The notes below the pieces were generated by a model, which was not told where the DNA came from, did no database searches, and saw nothing but the letters and a program-made list of their open reading frames with translations. From NCBI RefSeq assembly GCF_009720735.1, contig NZ_WNKU01000015.1, positions 1-64,000 on the forward strand: a stretch of 64,000 bases of DNA, in the 5' to 3' direction. Of this stretch, positions 41,955-50,614 are shown in pieces. The translations under genes were made by a program, and so were the position numbers. Each line of letters opens with the position of its first letter. The stretch's first letter is position 1. The stretch comes from Heliobacterium mobile (GTDB lineage Bacteria > Bacillota > Desulfitobacteriia > Heliobacteriales > Heliobacteriaceae).

Positions 41955-42686
41955 CTACATCCTCCCCCTTTTCAGATACTCTCCGTTCCAGTCATAAACG
42001 AGGATATCTCGAATCCCGCCTTGGGCAGTTCCCGATGGCGGGAGATACCGATAGACCTTGGATAGTATCTCAGCGTTGTATTCGATGGTCGTGAACCCAG
42101 CTCCATACATTCCATGCCTGAGTTCCCCCAATTCACCGGAGAACACCTTGAAGTGTCCTGATGGCCCTAATGTCCAACTTCCCACTGAACCGGTACGATA
42201 ATAGCAAGGGTAGTTGGCATTGGATGCAGTCTCTCCAATCAGATGGAAATGGTTCGTCGCATCTCCCGCCCCTCGGACTAACAGCCAATAACGAGCACCG
42301 TTGACGAGTCCTGTTGCATCAAAAGGAATGCTTACAAAAGCCTTTGTTTTCGGCAGAAACTCTTTCGGCAGAACCATCTGATAAAGCAATTCCCCTTCCG
42401 TACTGCCATCGCTGACCAATCCGGAACGGAGTTCTATCACCACATCGGCTCCTGTACCGTTGCCGACCAGTTCAAATTCAACGCGAGATATTTCTGTTAC
42501 CCCTAATGCGGTAAAGTAAAATGCCCGATCATAGCCGGAACAGTCCATCTCAGAGATTCCGCTTCCGGTAAAGCCGTCGATTTGAGTTCCGTCATAAATC
42601 AACGTAAATGGCTGTAGGCTGACCAGACTGTTCATGGTCGCTTCATCTATAATCGAAGTCCCGCCTTTGAAGGCCTGAATAGGCAG
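41955..42686 (-). CDS. Tail/fibre protein with carbohydrate-binding-like beta region
   Basis: A 243-aa protein. The central part (ISRVEFELVGNGTGADVVIE ... LVNGARYWLLVRGAGD) resembles the jelly-roll modules seen in phage adsorption proteins. No ATG has a ribosome binding site near the natural start; a CTG at 42686 lies 7 nt after AAAGGGGGG and was chosen. The longer frame starts at ATG 42764 inside the neighbour. Confidence 0.5.
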   Translation of the reverse strand: MPIQAFKGGTSIIDEATMNSLVSLQPFTLIYDGTQIDGFTGSGISEMDCSGYDRAFYFTALGVTEISRVEFELVGNGTGADVVIELRSGLVSDGSTEGELLYQMVLPKEFLPKTKAFVSIPFDATGLVNGARYWLLVRGAGDATNHFHLIGETASNANYPCYYRTGSVGSWTLGPSGHFKVFSGELGELRHGMYGAGFTTIEYNAEILSKVYRYLPPSGTAQGGIRDILVYDWNGEYLKRGRM

Positions 42687-42700
42687 AAGATATCCCCCCT

Positions 42701-43048
42701 TTATCTTGCACTCACCGTAATTCGAGCCTCTACGGTAAGAAGAGTATTGGCCGTTTTTGACCATGGCTTGACCAGCAGATTGAGCATGGTTCCGGTGCCA
42801 GGTGTATCTGTGGCACCGGTAAAGACGGCGATTTTCCGGTGATCCCCTACCGCTTCCTGTTGTAAAAACTGTGTCCGAAAGCGAACCTGATTCCCAGTAC
42901 GGCTAATGGACGACACTGGCTTTCGCAGGACTTCTGTGATGGTTTCGCCAGGGTCATTGTCATCCCCAATAACTAAAAAAGGGCTGGGCAGGGATTGAAT
43001 ACTGTCTGCAATAAGACGTAAGCCTGCTTCGGTAATGAAGTTGTTCAA
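42701..43048 (-). CDS. Phage tail-region hypothetical protein
   Basis: A 115-aa protein beginning NNFITEAGLRLIAD, a motif common in small phage tail/fibre proteins. The same frame continues upstream to about 43120 with plausible coding (IPGLHIKGEWFFEYQDG), but no standard start codon is present there. The TTG at 43048 lacks a ribosome binding site, so the true N-terminus may be longer. Confidence 0.5.
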   Translation of the reverse strand: MNNFITEAGLRLIADSIQSLPSPFLVIGDDNDPGETITEVLRKPVSSISRTGNQVRFRTQFLQQEAVGDHRKIAVFTGATDTPGTGTMLNLLVKPWSKTANTLLTVEARITVSAR

Positions 43049-43116
43049 AGGGCCGACGATTACTCCATCTTGGTACTCGAAAAACCATTCGCCCTTGATG
43101 TGTAGACCTGGAATAT

Positions 43117-45726
43117 TTACGATACTACCACCCCATCACATACAACGCCGGTTTCGTCGTACGGCATTTTTGAGTTGAAATACTGAATTCTGGCCCTGCT
43201 TTTTAGCTTTACATAGCCGGGATAAGGGACCTCTACGGTTACTCCTGGTTGAATCGTTGTCCACGGTGAGAATGTAATTCCGTCTGTACTGGTTGAAATC
43301 TGCACTCTCGGTAATGGACCTGCATCTATTGGCAACACATGAAAAAGAGACCCGATAGTGGAAATCGGCTCTCTCGCTCCTTCGACAGTAAGGTTAAAAT
43401 TGTCCAGACGAGGTAGTCCTTGAATATCTGTAGACAAGGATTGGCGGACTTGCAGTTTTGCGTTACTAAGATTTAATCCCTGCGTGATACCGGAAATACT
43501 ACCGCCGTTGACTGTCGGTTGCCAACCCGTCCATGTGGCTCCCCCGTTCTGAGACAGATTTGTTTCCACAGTGACATCACCCGGATATTCAAGCACCACG
43601 TAGTCGATATCAGCCGTCCCGTTGCCGTCCGCGTAATTTACGATGAACATAGGCCGAATATAGGCGACATTGTTTTGCATGGGGCCGGGACTGTTGGGAT
43701 TTGACGTTGGCGTATTGTTGATAGTGGAACTGTACCCTCGGATATATCCAATGAACGTTTGCCAACCGCCGGTAGCCGTCAACGCAGTTCCGCTGGCTCC
43801 GTAATAATACTGGCTGGAATGATTATTACTGCTGACCGTATTCACCAGGGTCACCCCATCTGCCGCAACGCCTTCTACTCCGAGATAACAGTTCGGCCCA
43901 CCAACCGTTGGGTCTACCGTTTGGCGGAATCGGGCTTTGATCACATACAGACGATCTGGTTGATAGGGAATTAAACCGTTCCAGTAAAACCACCCCATCC
44001 CACCCGATACCCGCAGGCATCTTCCATCCGTGGCCGTAGGTTCATTCAGAATGAACGTGGTAAGTCCCGGTGTACTGGCGTACAGGTTTACCCAACGGGG
44101 GTTCATGGCGTTGAACGGTTCATCCACAAGGGAGCCAGCCATAGCATCCCAAGAGATTTTTGTCTGGTCTGCGGCTCCGAGTCTAGATAAATCTAGCGTA
44201 ATCACACGGTTTCCGGGTTGCTGAGATGTTAGCGTCAATGAACCGTTTGACGCCGTTACTCCAGCTAGCTGTCCTTGCTGAAATTCTACCGTGGAATCTA
44301 CACGATAAATGAGGTCAGTACGATTGGGGTCAAAGATTCCAGATACACTCTTTTCGGTCTTAAACGGTAACTCTACTTGGTTAACGACCAATTCATCGGT
44401 GACTTTGAACAAATCTTGGTCATAAATAAACTTGTTCAGTAGTTGGGTTTCTGTTGAAGTTTGAGTTTGCTGTGCACTGACTATTGCTTGCAAAAAATCT
44501 GGAATCCCTATCAGGCGTCCGCCATATTCGACCTGAAATGTCCAGACCGTAGGCGTAAGCGGTGAAATCGAAACTTTCTGCACCAGAAAAGCATTTTGGA
44601 TTCCCCGGTTCGGGAGATCAATGGCCAACAGTTGACCGGGCACCCAACCGGGGATTTCTGTTTCAAAGGAACCCCGGATGCGAGGATTCGCATTATTGCG
44701 AAGGTCAGCCATCCCTGCGGCTTCCGCCGCCTCAATCGTGGTTAAGCTGGTGTCGTGGATGACATGCTCATACACTCCGTCGCCTCCTTGAACAGAGGCG
44801 ATGGCCGCTTGAGATTCAAAATCGTCGACCATAGAAATTACATTGATGTCGTACTGATAAGTGAAAGTCAGTGTGGCACCGTCTGCAGGTGTCGCTGTTT
44901 GGGAAGAGGATTTCACATACTTATCTTGATAGTTCATGAGGTAGCCCACCGTGGCTTCCTCGGTAACGTTTTCAATACCCACGATCACCGGCGAACCGGA
45001 TATCGCCAGCGAAAGATTGTGCGGTTTATGAGGGAGTGTCCAAATTCGAGAGTTACCGTCAGATTTCACTTCATAGGTAAATGGGTCGGAAAGCATGGTT
45101 CCGCCTTTAATGTAGACACGGTTTCGAAGTCCCTGTGTATCCAAGCGGTGTGCAAGATTACGAATTTCGGTCTCAGAGGTAATCGTTACTGGAGCCTGCT
45201 GGGTTCCCGCAATGGGATCGAAAAACCAGACATCCCGGTAATAATCGACGTACCATTCCCAACCGCAATAGTCGGCTAATTTCTTGATACATTCTGAAGG
45301 TAGCAGGTAGTCGAAGCAGATGTATTCTACAGTCGGAGCACCAGCTTGAATATTTGTGGAAGTAAACATCTCCTGTCCGTACTTGAGGAGAATGTCCTTC
45401 ACGATCCAATCCGCTGTTCTGTTTTCATAGGTCTCTACAACCAACCGGCGGTTTAGCTGGTAAGTGTAGTCCTGGCAACCCACTTGCCAAATGTTTAGTG
45501 TCCCCGCCGATCGTTTCAGGCGCACGGAATCCACGATGCCACCGAAAAAACGGGTGCCATCGACTTCGATAATGACTTCATCGCCTTCGCCGGGAGGTTG
45601 GTTTTTGATGCAAAACGAGCAGGTATCCACCATATGGGTGAGCACCTGCTCTATCGTTAGGTCTTCCAGAAGGACATTATGAATTCGGTTAACCCCGGCG
45701 ATGAGAATCTGCTCGGTCATTACCAC
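43117..45726 (-). CDS. Large phage tail/baseplate protein (tail hub-spike)
   Basis: An 869-aa protein. The N-terminal 330 residues (VEVDGT-type strand IIEVDGTRFFGGIVDSV, then WYVDYYRDVWFFDP) look like the hub domain of siphophage baseplates. The middle and C-terminal parts are beta-rich with galactose-binding-like and WQPTVNGG repeats. It follows the tape measure gene with a 7-bp overlap, as expected of a tail-tip protein. Confidence 0.7.
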   Translation of the reverse strand: MVMTEQILIAGVNRIHNVLLEDLTIEQVLTHMVDTCSFCIKNQPPGEGDEVIIEVDGTRFFGGIVDSVRLKRSAGTLNIWQVGCQDYTYQLNRRLVVETYENRTADWIVKDILLKYGQEMFTSTNIQAGAPTVEYICFDYLLPSECIKKLADYCGWEWYVDYYRDVWFFDPIAGTQQAPVTITSETEIRNLAHRLDTQGLRNRVYIKGGTMLSDPFTYEVKSDGNSRIWTLPHKPHNLSLAISGSPVIVGIENVTEEATVGYLMNYQDKYVKSSSQTATPADGATLTFTYQYDINVISMVDDFESQAAIASVQGGDGVYEHVIHDTSLTTIEAAEAAGMADLRNNANPRIRGSFETEIPGWVPGQLLAIDLPNRGIQNAFLVQKVSISPLTPTVWTFQVEYGGRLIGIPDFLQAIVSAQQTQTSTETQLLNKFIYDQDLFKVTDELVVNQVELPFKTEKSVSGIFDPNRTDLIYRVDSTVEFQQGQLAGVTASNGSLTLTSQQPGNRVITLDLSRLGAADQTKISWDAMAGSLVDEPFNAMNPRWVNLYASTPGLTTFILNEPTATDGRCLRVSGGMGWFYWNGLIPYQPDRLYVIKARFRQTVDPTVGGPNCYLGVEGVAADGVTLVNTVSSNNHSSQYYYGASGTALTATGGWQTFIGYIRGYSSTINNTPTSNPNSPGPMQNNVAYIRPMFIVNYADGNGTADIDYVVLEYPGDVTVETNLSQNGGATWTGWQPTVNGGSISGITQGLNLSNAKLQVRQSLSTDIQGLPRLDNFNLTVEGAREPISTIGSLFHVLPIDAGPLPRVQISTSTDGITFSPWTTIQPGVTVEVPYPGYVKLKSRARIQYFNSKMPYDETGVVCDGVVVS

Positions 45727-47831
45727 TTCACCCCTCGCCGGGCCAGTTGGCGTTCAAACTGTTCCCAGATTTCTTGGGCATTACTGCCTTGGATGCTGAT
45801 ATTAAAAGTGTGACCGGCACCCACCCCCATAATTTCAGGGGTGGATACTGTGGGTCGATACCCGGAAACGGCGCTGATTGCGTTATTGGCTAAACCGGTT
45901 GCTGATTTTTGTACATTCATTTCTTGGTTGTCCATCCCGATGGCAAACCCCTGGGCAGTGTATTCACCCAGTTGCATCATGACCCGGGAGGGTGAATGGA
46001 TGTCTAAGGCTCGTTTCGCTGCGTTGACCGCACCGGTAAACAGGCTCGATACACTGCTATAAAGCCAACTGCCCAACGATCGCATCCCCTCGACGAAACC
46101 CCGTACTAAATTTATTCCCATAGAATAGGCGTCGTTTTTCATGTCCACCCACTTTTGATGGAGCACATCGTAGATGACTTTCATGGATGCCGCCAGCAAT
46201 ATCGGGGCGTCTTTGAAATACTGAAGAATTAGCTTCCACATCTCTTGCGTGAGTACATTGAGATTTTTCGAAGCGGCATCCCAGATATTTCGTAAGATTT
46301 CTGTGTCTGAAGTGAAGGTGTCTTTCATCCACGCCAGCGAGTCTCCGGTCAATGTTTCAATCCGGGTAAACGTCCCATCCCATACTTGTCTGACCGCTGT
46401 CCAAGCCGTTTCCGCCTTGTTCGATATGGAGTCCATCGTTTGCGCAAATCGGTCTCCTATACTGTTCATTACTCCATTGGTGCTGATATCCAGCCCCTGC
46501 ATGGCTTGATCCCAGATATCACTCAAATTGCCGCCAATCAGAAATGCAACAGTGTTTTCGATATCCGCGCAGACGTTATCGATTACACTCGATATTGCTT
46601 CCCAGATGTAGGAGGCGATCGACTTTATTCCATTCCAACAATCTGTCAGTCGTTGGGTGATTTCTTCCCAATTTTCATACAGATAAATTCCGGTCACCAC
46701 TAACGCTCCGATGGCCGCTGCTGCTATCCCCACGGGGGTAGCCAATGCCGCCGTGATCGTTGCGAACGTTGCCATGGCAGCAGATACCCCGGCCACGATG
46801 CCTTGAATGGCAGAAAAGGCCGCAAATCCGGTAGCGATACCGGCGAGGATGGGACCGATGTTGCTCCAGTTGTTTTGAAGAAGAGAGAACAGCGTGGATA
46901 CGCCAGTGATAATGCCGTTCAAGATGATTGCCACCGTTGGAGGAAAAGCGGCTTCAATTGCCCCTTTCAAACCATCGGTTTTGAAGCCAGTGGATAGCTT
47001 ATCTACAAACTCAATGGCAATTGGCATCAGAGCTTTCAATCGCTCCGATACCGGCTGAAGCACTTGGCCCAAGAGCATGTTGGTATTGTCTTTCAAGGTG
47101 CTCAACATCCCGGTAAAGGTCTGGCTTTGCTTCTGCATAGCACCGGAGAACTTCGTTCCCATCGCTTCAATCAATGCCGGGACAGCTTGGTCGGCCATCA
47201 CCTTGCCTTGCGAGGATAACTCCATGAGTTGCTGTTTGCTCATACCTAGCTTTTCCGCCATGAGATCCCATGCTGGGATTCCTCGCTCGGCCAGTTGGTT
47301 CATTTCCTCTGCCGATACTTTGCCTTTGGTGGCCATCTGTCCAAGAGCCATGGTCACACCATTGAGCACTTCTTCTCCCCCACCGATCGCCGACACGGCA
47401 TCTCCGATGGCCCGGAGGTTGGGCCTTACGCTTTCCGCACTGAAACCCATTGCCAGCATGAGTTTAGCCGATTTCTGAAGGCCGGGAAATTCAAAAGGCG
47501 TACTGGCTCCGAATTGCTGAAGGTCTTTGATCATCGCTTGGGCCTTCTCTGCCGAACCGAGCAACGTCTCGAAGGAGATAGCCGCTTGCTCCATGTCAGC
47601 GTTAAAGGAAAGTCCTTTTCCCAGACCCAACCCGCCGAGAGCCGTGGTAATTGCTCCGAGGGCCGGTAGGGCCATATTTTTTAATGACGTGAAGGCTCCA
47701 CCCATCGTGAAGCCTTCTTTTTGCATCTGCTTACCGGTTTTTTGAACTTGCCCCATAGCGGACTGGATCTTTAGGTTGAAATCGGAGATGTCTGCAGTGA
47801 ACTTAACAAGGACACTAGAGAGTGTGGACAT
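45720..47831 (-). CDS. Tail tape measure protein
   Basis: A 703-aa protein that sets tail length. Signature N-terminus: SVLVKFTADISDFNLKIQSA, a hydrophobic stretch ALPALGAITTALGGLGLGKG and FNADMEQAAISFETLLGS, as in TP901-type tape measures. A central hydrophobic region (IAAAAIGALVVTGIYLY) and C-terminal SPSRVMMQLGEYTAQG follow. Downstream of the frameshifted chaperone pair, the standard order. Confidence 0.9.
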   Translation of the reverse strand: MSTLSSVLVKFTADISDFNLKIQSAMGQVQKTGKQMQKEGFTMGGAFTSLKNMALPALGAITTALGGLGLGKGLSFNADMEQAAISFETLLGSAEKAQAMIKDLQQFGASTPFEFPGLQKSAKLMLAMGFSAESVRPNLRAIGDAVSAIGGGEEVLNGVTMALGQMATKGKVSAEEMNQLAERGIPAWDLMAEKLGMSKQQLMELSSQGKVMADQAVPALIEAMGTKFSGAMQKQSQTFTGMLSTLKDNTNMLLGQVLQPVSERLKALMPIAIEFVDKLSTGFKTDGLKGAIEAAFPPTVAIILNGIITGVSTLFSLLQNNWSNIGPILAGIATGFAAFSAIQGIVAGVSAAMATFATITAALATPVGIAAAAIGALVVTGIYLYENWEEITQRLTDCWNGIKSIASYIWEAISSVIDNVCADIENTVAFLIGGNLSDIWDQAMQGLDISTNGVMNSIGDRFAQTMDSISNKAETAWTAVRQVWDGTFTRIETLTGDSLAWMKDTFTSDTEILRNIWDAASKNLNVLTQEMWKLILQYFKDAPILLAASMKVIYDVLHQKWVDMKNDAYSMGINLVRGFVEGMRSLGSWLYSSVSSLFTGAVNAAKRALDIHSPSRVMMQLGEYTAQGFAIGMDNQEMNVQKSATGLANNAISAVSGYRPTVSTPEIMGVGAGHTFNISIQGSNAQEIWEQFERQLARRGVKW

Positions 47832-48171
47832 TGCTTTCCTCCCTCCTGTCCTTCGATTGGAATTTGTTTTTCAGGTCGTTCAAGGCTTTAAGTTGTTCTT
47901 TACGCTCAACTCGCTTGTTGTCCGGTGATTTACCGAGTAACTTATCCGGCGTGACTGGCCGTTTGAGGTTGCCCGATGCGTTCATGATGTGGCAGGCGAG
48001 CCAAGCGGTCCGGTGATAATCCGCTTCTTGGCGTTGCTTCTCGTAACTAAAACGGGCTTCAACGATGTCGAGAAGTTCGGCTAACGTCAATGCCCAGAAC
48101 TGTTCCGGCAATAAACGAAGCGAGCCGAAGGCGACCTCTTTTAGTTGGTCCCAGTCGGCTCGCGTGAGTCG
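47815..48171 (-). CDS. Tail assembly chaperone, frameshift extension (GT part)
   Basis: The frame reached by a -1 shift at 48171-48177 encodes 118 residues: RLTRADWDQLKEVAFGSLRL, then LPEQFWALTLAELLDIVEAR. This resembles gp15-like tail chaperone domains (FG-LRL-P-EFW-LT). A TTG at 48111 gives a 98-aa stand-alone form but lacks a good ribosome binding site. Fusion with the upstream frame would be about 215 aa. It guides tape-measure and tube assembly. Confidence 0.65.
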   Translation of the reverse strand, partial: RLTRADWDQLKEVAFGSLRLLPEQFWALTLAELLDIVEARFSYEKQRQEADYHRTAWLACHIMNASGNLKRPVTPDKLLGKSPDNKRVERKEQLKALNDLKNKFQSKDRREESNVHTL

Positions 48172-48461
48172 TTTTTTCGGGTAGCGACTTCGAAGGCTTC
48201 GGCTATCTTTCGTTGGACATATTCAATGTTCTCAAAATCCACCCAAGAACCAACATCTTTTTCGTTGAGGTTGGTATCCTCATGGATGAGGCCAGCCCAC
48301 AAAAAGGTACGTATTGACTTGATGCCAAGACCCGTTTCGCTAAGTTCCGTCACGGATACGCCCAACTTATCTTCGATTTCTGCGAGAGCGTTCAATGTAT
48401 ATCGGAGTTTTCGGGGCCGATCCAGTTCAATATCGACAAACCCGCGTTGCTTGTTTGCCAT
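48141..48461 (-). CDS. Tail assembly chaperone (G part)
   Basis: A 106-aa protein upstream of the tape measure gene: VDIELDRPRKLRYTLNALAEIEDKLG and FLWAGLIHEDTNL are typical of GTA TIM-like/gpG tail chaperones. Contains the slippery heptamer near its 3' end that allows production of the longer G-GT fusion. Confidence 0.75.
   Translation of the reverse strand: MANKQRGFVDIELDRPRKLRYTLNALAEIEDKLGVSVTELSETGLGIKSIRTFLWAGLIHEDTNLNEKDVGSWVDFENIEYVQRKIAEAFEVATRKNDSREPTGTN
48171..48177 (-). promoter_or_regulatory. -1 programmed ribosomal frameshift site A AAA AAC
   Basis: On the minus strand the zero-frame codons CGA AAA AAC form the canonical X XXY YYZ heptamer. A -1 slip leads into the long GT frame, bypassing the zero-frame stop at 48141. 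Position and spacing fit siphophage tail chaperones. Confidence 0.8.
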
Positions 48462-48473
48462 TCGTTACCTCCA

Positions 48474-48893
48474 TTAGCTTCCTGTGGTGACAGTCAATGC
48501 ACCGGTTCCGGTCAAAGTGAGTTTATAGGTGGCCGCGTCGTCCTGTGGGAACTCATAGGGGAAGTCGGTGATGATGCAACTTCCGGTGTACTTCTTGCCC
48601 GAGGGAAGTCGGATTTCCGCTTTGAGCGTCGACCGGCTATTAAATACTTCATCCAAATGATCTAACGCAGTATCGCTACCCAGCATAAATCCGTCACATT
48701 CGATGGACCAAGATAAAACCCCGGCCACATTCTCCGCCCATCCATAGGCGTCCTTGGATGTGGTTTCAATTAGGTTGGCCGAGCGATTCAATGTGGCCCC
48801 GCTTTGCCCACCAACAACGGTGTAGGTCGGGGAAGCATCCGTCCCGCTCGTTTGGACATAGAGCAATACGTCTACGCCTGCGATTTTTGCCAA
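48474..48893 (-). CDS. Major tail tube protein
   Basis: A 139-aa tail tube subunit: AKIAGVDVLLYVQTSG at the N-terminus, LNRSANLIETTSKDAYGWAE (the tube-protein SANxIxTxSKD motif) and a C-terminal beta region LTLTGTGALTVTTG. Upstream of the chaperones, downstream of the tail completion genes. Confidence 0.85.
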   Translation of the reverse strand: MAKIAGVDVLLYVQTSGTDASPTYTVVGGQSGATLNRSANLIETTSKDAYGWAENVAGVLSWSIECDGFMLGSDTALDHLDEVFNSRSTLKAEIRLPSGKKYTGSCIITDFPYEFPQDDAATYKLTLTGTGALTVTTGS

Positions 48894-48897
48894 AATA

Positions 48898-49266
48898 TCA
48901 GGCCTCCTCTGTGATCAGTGAGAAGTTTATTGAATAGATGGATCGATTGTTTTCATCAAAGCCCAAAAACAGTGGACTCGATTGCTGTACTGTACAAAAA
49001 ATGACGTGGGTGGTTCCCACGTCGAAGTTTCGTTTACCGTTAAAGGTCCGATAAATCTCGGTCGCCTTCGCTTCGGCCGTCACCGGATCGCTGGCGCGAA
49101 TCAATATCTGCATGGTAGGTCGGCTAAGATTAGCCTTTATGCTGGTTTCTCCGCCTCCCGTCAATCGGACAGATGCACAATTATCGGCCCCCACCGGGAA
49201 GGAGTTAGCAAAATACTTGAAGGGGACGGTCTGCTGAAAAACGGCAATAAGTTCTGCCATTTGCAC
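48898..49266 (-). CDS. Tail terminator/minor capsid-type protein
   Basis: A 122-aa protein with alpha/beta layout (AELIAVFQQTVPFKYFANS, PTMQILIRASDPVTAEAKA, YSINFSLITEE), as in Gp17-like tail terminators. GTG start with AAGGGGG 9 nt upstream. Position directly before the tube gene supports the role. Confidence 0.65.
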   Translation of the reverse strand: MQMAELIAVFQQTVPFKYFANSFPVGADNCASVRLTGGGETSIKANLSRPTMQILIRASDPVTAEAKATEIYRTFNGKRNFDVGTTHVIFCTVQQSSPLFLGFDENNRSIYSINFSLITEEA

Positions 49267-49270
49267 CGCA

Positions 49271-49696
49271 TCACGCCCCCTTCAATACTTTTTGAAGTTC
49301 CCGTTCGATATGCTGTTTGTATGTTTGGGCTTCTCCTTCTAACGGTCGGGTTAGAAACTTATTGCCTACAGGATAACGCTTGCCGCTCATTCCGTACCCA
49401 CCGGGTTTGGCTAGAGACTTTGGGCCGAGGCGGTAACTCAACTCATGCATCGCCAAGGCGTAATTAAAGCCGCGTTCTTTGATGCAGTAACCGACGGTTG
49501 CCGTTACTGTACCGGAGTTTGAGGTCGCTTCCATAGCAAAAGACTTTTCTAAAATGCCTTTATCATGAGGTGCCGTTTCGGATGAAGTCCGAACGAGGTT
49601 ATCTACACAGTCATGAACCGCTTGCTTTAACTGATTGCAGATATCTTTCTTCATGCGTTTCAGAACATGGTCGTGAATCTTGACTTGAATCTTCAT
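49271..49696 (-). CDS. HK97 gp10-like head-tail protein (minor capsid type)
   Basis: A 141-aa protein with the gp10-like pattern: an N-terminal helix VDNLVRTSSETAPHDKGILEKS, ATVGYCIKERGFNYALAMHE and a C-terminal FLTRPLEGEAQTYKQHIE. Involved in tail completion. Overlaps the preceding stop by one base. Confidence 0.75.
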   Translation of the reverse strand: MKIQVKIHDHVLKRMKKDICNQLKQAVHDCVDNLVRTSSETAPHDKGILEKSFAMEATSNSGTVTATVGYCIKERGFNYALAMHELSYRLGPKSLAKPGGYGMSGKRYPVGNKFLTRPLEGEAQTYKQHIERELQKVLKGA

Positions 49697-50007
49697 CAGA
49701 CCACCACTTGAGTAAACAGCGGTTTACCGGAAAAATTCCGGATAACGGTGATGGTTAGCGGAGGCTTACAGTACATTTGAGTGAGCTCATCGGACCACTC
49801 GATCTGATCACTGAGGCCCACTGGTATCAGAGATTTAATCAAGATGGTCGCTGTGGCGATCGCTTCCTGCCCGTTTACTTGCTGTACTCGCTTATTGGAT
49901 GCGTCGATTCGGCAAGGGTACACTGTCGGCTCCCCGTATAAAGGCTTTCCCCAGATATCTAAATCCCCTGCCTTACGGATGGTGACGGTCTGCTTCATGG
50001 GAATCAA
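49696..50007 (-). CDS. Head closure/stopper protein
   Basis: A 103-aa beta-rich protein (VTIRKAGDLDIWGKPLYGEP ... YPCRIDASNKRVQ) of the phage head-closure (minor capsid 1) type. TTG at 50007 is 8 nt after GGGAGG and overlaps the upstream TGA by four bases. Confidence 0.7.
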   Translation of the reverse strand: MIPMKQTVTIRKAGDLDIWGKPLYGEPTVYPCRIDASNKRVQQVNGQEAIATATILIKSLIPVGLSDQIEWSDELTQMYCKPPLTITVIRNFSGKPLFTQVVV

Positions 50008-50351
50008 TCGGCATACCTCCCTATCCGGCAACCAAGGATGGCGATGACCTCTGGGGAAATCCGACGAACACCTTCCATTGAAATGCTAAGACCACTAACA
50101 GATACAGCCTTCACACCTTGTTCAGATTTGCGAACTGTTTCATCCATTCGCAACAACCAAAGAGCCTGCTCGAACACCGCTTCTTCGGGAAGTGGTCGTG
50201 TATCGGGACGATAGTTGCGGAATACCCGGTATAGCTGGGTTTCAGCGTTGTTCAATGCTCGCTGCCGAATCGAATCTTCTATTGTCATCCATTCCTCGTT
50301 ATGAAGCACATTGTTGGTAAAATAGGTGTTGGCTCGATTTAGGTCTGCCAC
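50004..50351 (-). CDS. Head-tail connector/adaptor protein
   Basis: A 115-aa helical protein (LNNAETQLYRVFRNYRPD, FEQALWLLRMDETVRKSEQG, ISPEVIAILG) in the position and layout of gp6-type connector adaptors. GTG start with AGGTGAG upstream. Confidence 0.7.
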   Translation of the reverse strand: MADLNRANTYFTNNVLHNEEWMTIEDSIRQRALNNAETQLYRVFRNYRPDTRPLPEEAVFEQALWLLRMDETVRKSEQGVKAVSVSGLSISMEGVRRISPEVIAILGCRIGRYAD

Positions 50352-50359
50352 TTACTCAC

Positions 50360-50554
50360 CTACTTTATGGGGGTTTTGGGCTTCTTATCTTCAACGGTTT
50401 CTTCCTTGATTTCCTCAACCGTATATCCGTAGTCTTTCGCTAAAAGATTTTTGAGTCTCTCATCTTCAATAATCGCCTCGCCGTTTTGAAACAACACACC
50501 CTCGGTAACACCATTGTAAATCGCATTCGGGGTATTAATTCTATATTTCGCCAA
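50360..50554 (-). CDS. Small protein between capsid and connector genes
   Basis: A 64-aa protein with an SH3-like N-terminal half (YRINTPNAIYNGVTEGVLFQ) and an acidic tail ending KKPKTPIK. Such proteins are common downstream of phage major capsid genes; function unknown. TTG start with GAGGGG upstream. Confidence 0.65.
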   Translation of the reverse strand: MAKYRINTPNAIYNGVTEGVLFQNGEAIIEDERLKNLLAKDYGYTVEEIKEETVEDKKPKTPIK

Positions 50555-50571
50555 GGTAGCCCCTCCTCAAA

Positions 50572-50610
50572 AAAAGTATAGACGTGGCAGAATGCTCCAC
50601 CACGTCAACT
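50572..50610 (-). terminator. Terminator after the major capsid gene
   Basis: On the minus strand GACGTGG / CCACGTC encloses a 12-nt loop and is followed by TATACTTTTTTT. Attenuation here keeps capsid mRNA high relative to downstream genes. Confidence 0.8.
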
Positions 50611-50614
50611 ATAA

